The position numbers were made by a program, and so were the translations under genes. This document shows positions 1 through 4,302 of a DNA stretch of 8,132 nucleotides, one piece after another. The notes under the pieces are model-generated. The model saw only the letters and a program-made list of their open reading frames with translations, was not told the DNA's origin and made no database searches. The first letter of the stretch is position 1; every line of letters starts with the position of its first letter. The DNA lies in assembly GCA_947630385.1 (NCBI GenBank), contig CANRHG010000081.1:1-8132 (forward strand), read 5' to 3'. This DNA comes from an uncultured Eubacteriaceae bacterium. Its GTDB lineage: Bacteria; Bacillota; Clostridia; Eubacteriales; Eubacteriaceae.

Positions 1-182
1 TAATGTCACCATCTTTTCATTTCCGCATTATTAAGTTAATTACTTCTAACAACTTTTATTACATTTTTATTTACACTGATTTATTCGTTTCGTTTACTAA
101 AGTAGGTAAAAGCCCTTTCGACAGCTTCGTAGAGCTAAGAGGGATTGGTTTATTTTCTATTGTTGCTCGTTTGAAGAACTGT

Positions 183-210
183 AGGCGGGCCTTTTTACGC
201 CTGATTTTTT
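183..210 (+). terminator. Possible weak intrinsic terminator or leader attenuator
   Basis: AGGCG (183-187) can pair with CGCCT (198-202) around a 10-nt loop, followed by GA and a run of six T (205-210). The GC-rich 5-bp stem plus T-run has the outline of an intrinsic terminator, but the stem is short and the loop long. It lies 39 nt before the monooxygenase start, so it could end an upstream transcript or act as a leader attenuator if the promoter lies further upstream. Low certainty. Confidence 0.3.
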
Positions 211-236
211 GGTTAAGAAGTGGGGAGAAACATATT

Positions 237-242
237 AAGGAG
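237..242 (+). promoter_or_regulatory. Ribosome binding site that fixes the monooxygenase start
   Basis: AAGGAG lies 6 nt before the ATG at 249. This is the usual spacing and supports 249 rather than any codon further upstream in the long open frame. A second ATG at 245 is in another frame and too close to the site. Confidence 0.8.
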
Positions 243-248
243 ATATGT

Positions 249-1242
249 ATGAAAACCAAATTATCGGCATTAGACGTCGTACCGGTCTTTGAAGGCGAAA
301 GCGCCAAAGACGCGTTTGACCGGACGACGGAACTTGCGAAAGAATTGGAAAAGGAAGGTTTTGAGCGTTACCTTGTGGCCGAACACCATAACCTCGGTGG
401 GACGGCCAGTTCATCGACTTCAAACGTGATCCAACATATTTTAGAGAATACGGATTCGATCCGTGTTGGAGCCGGTGGAGTTATGCTCTCAAACCACTCT
501 CCACTTCAGGTCGCAGAAACCTATGGTACCCTGGATGCCCTATATCCGGGTCGCGTCGACCTCGGTATCGGCCGAGCCCCTGGAACGGATCAGAACAGCG
601 GCTCTGATCACCCGAAAGAATTATATGAATCCGAACGAATTTGCAAACGATATCAAAATGATCCAGTATTTCTTCGGGCCGCTCGAACAGCAGGACTTCG
701 TAGGCGCCTTTCCCGGCGCGGATTCCGACGTTCCGATCATTGTTCTGGGATCCTCACTGGCTTCGGCTTACGTCGCGGCCGAACTTGGGCTGATGTACTC
801 GTTTGCCGGGCACATCAATCCCAAAGACGCGGAACAAGCCATCAAGATCTACCGTGAGAATTTTAAGCCCTCGCCGTATCTGAGCGAACCTTACGTGATC
901 CTTGGAACGTGGCTTTTTGCGGCGGACACGGACGAAAAAGCCGAAGAGCTTTTTTCGAGCGTACAGCGCACCTACCTTGATATGCTTTCGGGGAAGAACG
1001 CGCGTAAAAAGCAAAAGGTCGAAAACGCGAGGCCACTGACGTCAGCGGAAAAGATTTTAGCGACCAAAGCCATTGGGATGAACGTTCGCGGATCAAAAGA
1101 AACGGTCAAAGACCAGATCAGACAGATCAAAGAGCGCTACGCGCCGGATGAAATCATCGCGGTGACGAGCATTTCGGACATGGGAGATTTAAGGAACAAC
1201 TATAAGATTTTCAAAGAAGCCGTACAGGAGGTAGAGGCATGA
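249..1242 (+). pseudogene. LLM-class flavin-dependent oxidoreductase (luciferase-like monooxygenase), frameshifted
   Basis: This is a luciferase-like monooxygenase of the MsnO8-type subgroup, a TIM-barrel enzyme expected to use reduced flavin and oxygen on an unknown substrate. The N-terminal 115 codons (249-593) carry the family signatures YLVAEHHN (residues 41-48) and LYPGRVDLGIGRAPGTDQ (98-115). The frame then changes: family-like sequence resumes at 595 (TAALITRKN..., then VPIIVLGSS and AAELGLMYSFAGH) and runs to the TGA at 1240-1242. Unshifted translation from 249 stops at 855-857 after unrelated sequence. Joining the halves gives about 330 residues, the normal family length, so only one indel separates this from an intact gene. 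Either one extra base at 594, or loss of two bases from an A-run (GTDQ-K-TA would suit the family), explains it. A sequencing error is possible. The last 4 nt (ATGA) overlap the next gene. Related SirTM operons are reported, to my recollection, to carry an LLM gene, which fits this neighbourhood. Confidence 0.88.
1226..1231 (+). promoter_or_regulatory. Strong ribosome binding site inside the end of the monooxygenase gene
   Basis: AGGAGG lies 7 nt before the ATG at 1239. Its strength means the flavodoxin-like gene can be translated even if the frameshift stops ribosomes early in the monooxygenase. Confidence 0.85.
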
Positions 1243-1832
1243 AAAAACTATTAGCGATATTTGGACTTTTGTTAACGGTATTGTTGGTCGCCGGTTGCGG
1301 AACATCGGAAACGGTCGAAACGACCGAAGAAGTCACCGCGGATGCTGTGGGCGATGAAGCCATCGTCGTTTACTACTCGGCGACGGGAAATACCAAAAAA
1401 ATTGCCGATGATATCGTCGCGGCAACGGACTTCCCGTCTTTTGAAATCACACCCGAAGAACCTTACACCGACGAAGACCTAGATTACAACAACGCGGACA
1501 GCCGTATTTCTAAAGAAATGGCAGCCGAAGATCTCGATGTCAAACTGACGCAGACCACACCGGATAACTGGGAAAACTACAATACGGTCTTTTTAGGCTA
1601 TCCGATCTGGAACAACGGTCCAGCACTGCCGATGGAAGCTTTCGTCGTCGACAACGATTTTGCCGGCAAGACGGTCATTCCGTTCTGTACTTCGGGAAGT
1701 TCTGGCATTGAAGAAAGCGTTAACGTGCTTAAAGAAGCCACGGTCGACGCGACGTGGGAAGAAGGCAAACGTTTTGCGGCCGACGCGACCCCCGAAGAAG
1801 TCGAGTCCTGGCTGGCAGAAATCGGTTATTAA
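1239..1832 (+). CDS. Flavodoxin-fold lipoprotein
   Basis: The 197-residue product starts with a lipoprotein signal: MKK, a hydrophobic stretch (residues 4-18), and lipobox LVAGC with the lipidated Cys at 20. A Thr/Glu-rich linker follows (about 21-39), then a flavodoxin-like domain. SATGNTKKIA (47-56) matches the FMN-phosphate loop of flavodoxins, YPIWNNG (121-127) the second flavin loop, and PFCTSGSSGI (148-157) the third. The spacing is that of the Flavodoxin_4 group often found in anaerobic Firmicutes. It probably carries FMN and electrons on the outer face of the membrane; the partner is unknown. The start is set by AGGAGG at 1226-1231 and the ATGA overlap with the monooxygenase. The stop directly abuts the SirTM start codon, so the genes are in one operon. 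An exported redox protein among genes for cytosolic enzymes is unusual. Confidence 0.92.
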   Translation: MKKLLAIFGLLLTVLLVAGCGTSETVETTEEVTADAVGDEAIVVYYSATGNTKKIADDIVAATDFPSFEITPEEPYTDEDLDYNNADSRISKEMAAEDLDVKLTQTTPDNWENYNTVFLGYPIWNNGPALPMEAFVVDNDFAGKTVIPFCTSGSSGIEESVNVLKEATVDATWEEGKRFAADATPEEVESWLAEIGY

Positions 1833-2723
1833 TTGGAAACTGACTTAGTAAGTATCGACGGGTTAGAAGATCTAAAGAAAGCCTTGGACTGGGCCGATAC
1901 GGTCGTTATCGGAGCCGGAGCAGGTCTTTCGACGTCGGCAGGCTTTCTTTACGACGGGGAGCGTTTTGAAAAGTACTTCGGAGATTTCGGCCAAAAATAC
2001 GGTTTTTACGACATGTATTCGGGCGGATTTTATCCGTATAAAAATTTAAACGAAAAATGGGCGTTTTGGAGCCGCAATATTTTCATCAACCGCTACATGA
2101 AAGCTCCGAAGCCGGTCTACGAAAAACTTTACGAGCTTGTAAAGGATAAAAACTACTTCGTTCTTACGACCAACGTCGACCACTGTTTCCAAAAAGCCGG
2201 ATTCGATAAAGACCGCCTATTTTACACTCAGGGCGACTACGGGCTGTTCCAGTGCAGCGAGCCCTGTCACGATAAAACCTACGACAACGAAAAACTCGTC
2301 CGAAAGATGCTCGAGGCCCAGGGTTTTGAAGTAGGAGAAGACCTGACCCTTCCCGAAGGAGAAACCGCCAAAATGGAGGTTCCGAGTGAGCTAATCCCAC
2401 GCTGTCCCGTCTGCGGCAAGCCCATGGAGATGAATCTGCGGGCGGACGCGACTTTTGTCGAAGACATCGGCTGGTATAAAGCCTCCCAGCGCTTTACGGA
2501 CTTTTTGGAAAAAGTAGACGGAGAGAACGTTTTGTTTTTAGAACTCGGGGTTGGGTTTAACACGCCCTCGATCATTAAGTACAATTTCTGGCAGATGGCC
2601 GAAGGTTACGATAAAGCCGTATATGCCTGTATCAACAAAGGCGAGACGTTGATCCCGCCACAACTTTCTTCCCGGTCGATCGCGGTAGACGCGGATATCG
2701 GAGAGGTTTTAAACCAGTTATGA
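1833..2723 (+). CDS. sirTM: SirTM-type (class M) sirtuin, protein ADP-ribosyltransferase
   Basis: The 296-residue protein is a macrodomain-linked class M sirtuin. Described members use NAD+ to ADP-ribosylate a lipoylated GcvH-like carrier and show little deacetylation. Visible features are the NAD loop GAGAGLSTSAG (27-37), SirTM sequence FEKYFGDF (45-52) and YSGGFYP (62-68), and TTNVDH (112-117, with Asn114 and Asp116). QGDYG (133-137) puts Gln133 where deacetylating sirtuins have the catalytic His. The zinc cysteines are C141/C145 and C191/C194. NLRAD (201-205) has an Arg thought to be catalytic in this class, and ELGVGFNTPSI (237-247) closes the Rossmann fold. The start is TTG, immediately after the TAA of the lipoprotein gene and without a clear Shine-Dalgarno, so it probably depends on coupled translation; a start slightly further in cannot be excluded. 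A zinc macrodomain gene follows. No gcvH-like or lplA gene is seen in the visible operon, so the substrate is unknown. Confidence 0.93.
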   Translation: METDLVSIDGLEDLKKALDWADTVVIGAGAGLSTSAGFLYDGERFEKYFGDFGQKYGFYDMYSGGFYPYKNLNEKWAFWSRNIFINRYMKAPKPVYEKLYELVKDKNYFVLTTNVDHCFQKAGFDKDRLFYTQGDYGLFQCSEPCHDKTYDNEKLVRKMLEAQGFEVGEDLTLPEGETAKMEVPSELIPRCPVCGKPMEMNLRADATFVEDIGWYKASQRFTDFLEKVDGENVLFLELGVGFNTPSIIKYNFWQMAEGYDKAVYACINKGETLIPPQLSSRSIAVDADIGEVLNQL

Positions 2724-2727
2724 TCAC

Positions 2728-2747
2728 GGACGGTCGAGGGACCGTCC
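2728..2747 (+). promoter_or_regulatory. Intergenic hairpin between SirTM and macrodomain genes
   Basis: GGACGGTC (2728-2735) pairs perfectly with GACCGTCC (2740-2747) around the tetraloop GAGG. Only ATTTTC follows, so as a terminator it would be weak. It starts 4 nt after the SirTM stop and ends 10 nt before the ATG of the macrodomain gene. The only Shine-Dalgarno-like bases upstream of that ATG are in the loop (GAGG, 18 nt before it). Possible roles are partial termination, mRNA stabilisation or translational control. The structure is seen directly; its role is inferred. Confidence 0.7.
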
Positions 2748-2757
2748 ATTTTCAATT

Positions 2758-3546
2758 ATGAACAATTTAGAAAAATTAGAAAAACTAAACGGACTGTTGC
2801 TTGCGGAGATGCCCGAATACGCTTACTTTAAAGACCGTTTCGAAAAAAGCGAAGAGGGGCAGTACCAGCTCCTTCGGGCGCTCTCAAACGTGCGCCCACC
2901 ACAGCCGATCAGTGAAGAATTTTTAGAGCTCCAGGACGAAGTTCTATCCAAACGCGTAAACGACGAAGGAATTGAAACCATCGAAGATCTGACTCCGACA
3001 AACGACGAGCGCATCCTCATGCATCATGGCGATATCACGCAGCTTGCCGTCGACGGGATCGTCAACGCGGCCAATTCGGCGCTTTTAGGATGTTTTAGAC
3101 CCCTTCACAACTGCATCGACAACGCGATCCATTCCAAAGCCGGCGTCCAACTACGCCTTGACTGCGAAGAGATCATAAAAGAGCAGGGCCATCCGGAAGC
3201 GGTCGGTACGGCGAAAATCACACCCGCTTATAATCTTCCCTCAAAGTACGTCCTTCATACGGTGGGGCCACAGGTCCCGGGGCAACTGGGCCGTAAAGAG
3301 ATGAAGGAGCTTGCCAGTTGTTACGAGCAGATCTTAGAACTCGCGGATAAAAACAAACTGGAGTCGCTCGCCTTTTGTTGCATCTCAACCGGTGTTTTTG
3401 GTTTTCCTAAAGAACCGGCGGCTAAAATAGCGGTCACAGCCGTAAAAGATTATTTGGACAACCATCCGGACACTTCGCTCAAAAAGATCGTCTTTAACCT
3501 CTTTACCGACGAGGACGTGAGGGTCTACGAAAATTTGTTGCTATAA
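2758..3546 (+). CDS. Zinc-dependent macrodomain protein-ADP-ribose hydrolase
   Basis: The 262-residue product is a Zn-macrodomain hydrolase, the partner that removes the ADP-ribose added by SirTM. The N-terminal helical region has the subfamily sequence LLRALSNVRPPQPISEEFL (38-56). The macrodomain then shows GDIT (91-94), VNAANS (102-107) and the zinc-site segment GCFRPLHNCIDNAIH (111-125), with Cys112, His117 and Cys119 as the expected ligands. ITPAYNLP (154-161) and the ADP-ribose phosphate loop CISTGVFGFP (208-217) follow. Length and all motifs are normal, so it should be active. ATG 2758 is chosen because the N-terminal helix leading into EMPEY (17-21) is conserved; the next in-frame ATG, at Met18, would remove it. 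There is no ordinary ribosome binding site, only a GAGG in the loop of the preceding hairpin. It is the last gene of the operon. Confidence 0.93.
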   Translation: MNNLEKLEKLNGLLLAEMPEYAYFKDRFEKSEEGQYQLLRALSNVRPPQPISEEFLELQDEVLSKRVNDEGIETIEDLTPTNDERILMHHGDITQLAVDGIVNAANSALLGCFRPLHNCIDNAIHSKAGVQLRLDCEEIIKEQGHPEAVGTAKITPAYNLPSKYVLHTVGPQVPGQLGRKEMKELASCYEQILELADKNKLESLAFCCISTGVFGFPKEPAAKIAVTAVKDYLDNHPDTSLKKIVFNLFTDEDVRVYENLLL

Positions 3547-3550
3547 ATCA

Positions 3551-3587
3551 CAAACTCCGAAGCGATAAGCTTCGGAGTTTGTTTTTT
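3551..3587 (+). terminator. Strong intrinsic terminator of the SirTM-macrodomain operon
   Basis: CAAACTCCGAAGC (3551-3563) and GCTTCGGAGTTTG (3569-3581) form a perfect 13-bp stem with loop GATAA, followed by six T (3582-3587). It begins 4 nt after the macrodomain stop. The T-run overlaps the stop codon of the convergent thrH gene (3586-3588). On the other strand the stem is followed only by TGATTTA, so it may also stop thrH transcription, but less well. Confidence 0.93.
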
Positions 3588-4197
3588 AGTTTTGATCGTC
3601 TAACGCTCCTTCGATGGCGTCTAATAGCTCATCGTAGGTCTCAAAAGATGGGATCTCAGGGTAGTCCGCTTTGATCTGATCCGTGGATTTAAACAAAAAG
3701 CCGTCTTTGCTGTTCTTAATCATGCCCAGATCATTGAAACTGTCGCCACAGGCGATCGTATCAAAACCGATCGACTGCAGAGCCTTTACGGTCCCGAGTT
3801 TTGAGTCTTTCGTGCGCATTTTATATCCCGTGATCTCACCGTCGGGCGAGACTTCAAGCGTATTGCAGAAGATCGTGGGCCAACCCAGTTTTTGCATTAA
3901 GGGCTTGGCAAACTGCGTAAAGGTATCGCTTAAAATTAGTACCTGCGTCTGTTTTTTTAACGTGTCGAGAAACTCTCTGGCGCCGTCAAACGGCTCGATC
4001 GTTGCGATCGTATCCTGGATCTCTTTTAAGCCCAGACCGTGCTCCTTTAGGATATTTAAGCGGTACTGCATGAGTTTTCCGTAATCCGGCTCGTCTCGGG
4101 TCGTACGCCGTAGCTCGGGAATTCCCGTAGCTTCGGCAAAGGCGATCCAAATCTCAGGAACCAGGACCCCTTCTAAATCCAAACAAACTATGTTCAT
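3586..4197 (-). CDS. thrH: ThrH: phosphoserine phosphatase / phosphoserine:homoserine phosphotransferase
   Basis: This 203-residue HAD-superfamily enzyme matches ThrH, which hydrolyses phosphoserine and can move its phosphate to homoserine, linking serine and threonine synthesis. Its cytosolic signature is CLDLEGVLVPEIWIAFAE (residues 5-22). The nucleophile is Asp7; the second acidic residue is Glu9, as is typical of ThrH instead of the usual Asp. HAD motif II is LILSDTF (87-93, Ser90), Lys130 is a motif III candidate, and motif IV is GDSFND (151-156). The length equals known ThrH (about 205). ATG 4197 is chosen over the in-frame TTG 15 nt upstream because AAGAGG lies 6 nt before it and homologues begin at MxIxCLDLEG. 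It has its own promoter (4268-4296) and ends at the terminator shared with the opposite operon. No link to the SirTM genes is evident. Confidence 0.93.
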   Translation of the reverse strand: MNIVCLDLEGVLVPEIWIAFAEATGIPELRRTTRDEPDYGKLMQYRLNILKEHGLGLKEIQDTIATIEPFDGAREFLDTLKKQTQVLILSDTFTQFAKPLMQKLGWPTIFCNTLEVSPDGEITGYKMRTKDSKLGTVKALQSIGFDTIACGDSFNDLGMIKNSKDGFLFKSTDQIKADYPEIPSFETYDELLDAIEGALDDQN

Positions 4198-4203
4198 ATT
4201 TTT

Positions 4204-4209
4204 CCTCTT
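4204..4209 (-). promoter_or_regulatory. Ribosome binding site deciding the thrH start
   Basis: On the minus strand AAGAGG lies 6 nt before ATG 4197. It overlaps the codons of the longer TTG-initiated alternative (start 4212), so that longer form is unlikely. Confidence 0.8.
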
Positions 4210-4267
4210 CAAGTGTCTCTCCAGGTGGCAAAAATGATTTGCTTATTACCGCCTGAACTCAAAAGTT

Positions 4268-4296
4268 ATTATAATACGTCGCCATTTCTTTGTCTG
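4268..4296 (-). promoter_or_regulatory. SigA-type promoter for thrH
   Basis: On the minus strand a perfect -10 box TATAAT (4268-4273) lies 17 nt downstream of CAGACA (4291-4296, 4 of 6 to TTGACA). The -35 box begins 6 nt past the stop codon of the TPR gene. Transcription would start near 4261, giving an untranslated leader of about 64 nt before thrH. No terminator is seen between the TPR gene and thrH, so read-through may add to expression. Confidence 0.7.
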
Positions 4297-4302
4297 TTTT
4301 GG

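Larger units (their letters stand above)
1..248. other. AT-rich intergenic leader upstream of the monooxygenase gene
   Basis: No convincing gene is seen here on either strand. The frame of the monooxygenase stays open upstream to the window edge, but that stretch encodes low-complexity Phe/Ile/Tyr-rich sequence with no resemblance to the family, and a good ribosome binding site at 237-242 marks the real start. The first 180 bases are clearly AT-richer than the genes. A weak promoter candidate is TTTACA at 70-75 followed, after 17 nt, by TTTACT at 93-98 (5 of 6 and 4 of 6 matches to SigA consensus). In AT-rich DNA such matches are common, so this is only a suggestion. The end of the preceding gene is not in the window. 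Confidence 0.6.

Noticed and set aside
3..248. N-terminal extension of the monooxygenase over the open upstream frame
   Set aside because: The translated stretch is low-complexity with no family similarity, and AAGGAG lies 6 nt before ATG 249, where family members begin.
585..600. Programmed ribosomal frameshift in the monooxygenase gene
   Set aside because: There is no slippery heptamer, no stop or rare codon at the shift point and no obvious downstream stimulatory structure. A mutation or sequencing error is simpler.
2758..3546. Ordinary (zinc-free) MacroD-type hydrolase
   Set aside because: The GCFRPLHNC segment with Cys112, His117 and Cys119 and the extra N-terminal helices are specific to the zinc macrodomain subgroup.
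4198..4212. TTG at 4212 as the start of thrH
   Set aside because: The Shine-Dalgarno AAGAGG lies inside these added codons and is correctly spaced for ATG 4197; ThrH homologues start there.
4198..4302. Riboswitch in the thrH leader
   Set aside because: The leader is only about 64 nt and shows just a weak GCAAA/TTTGC inverted repeat, with no known riboswitch core or terminator.
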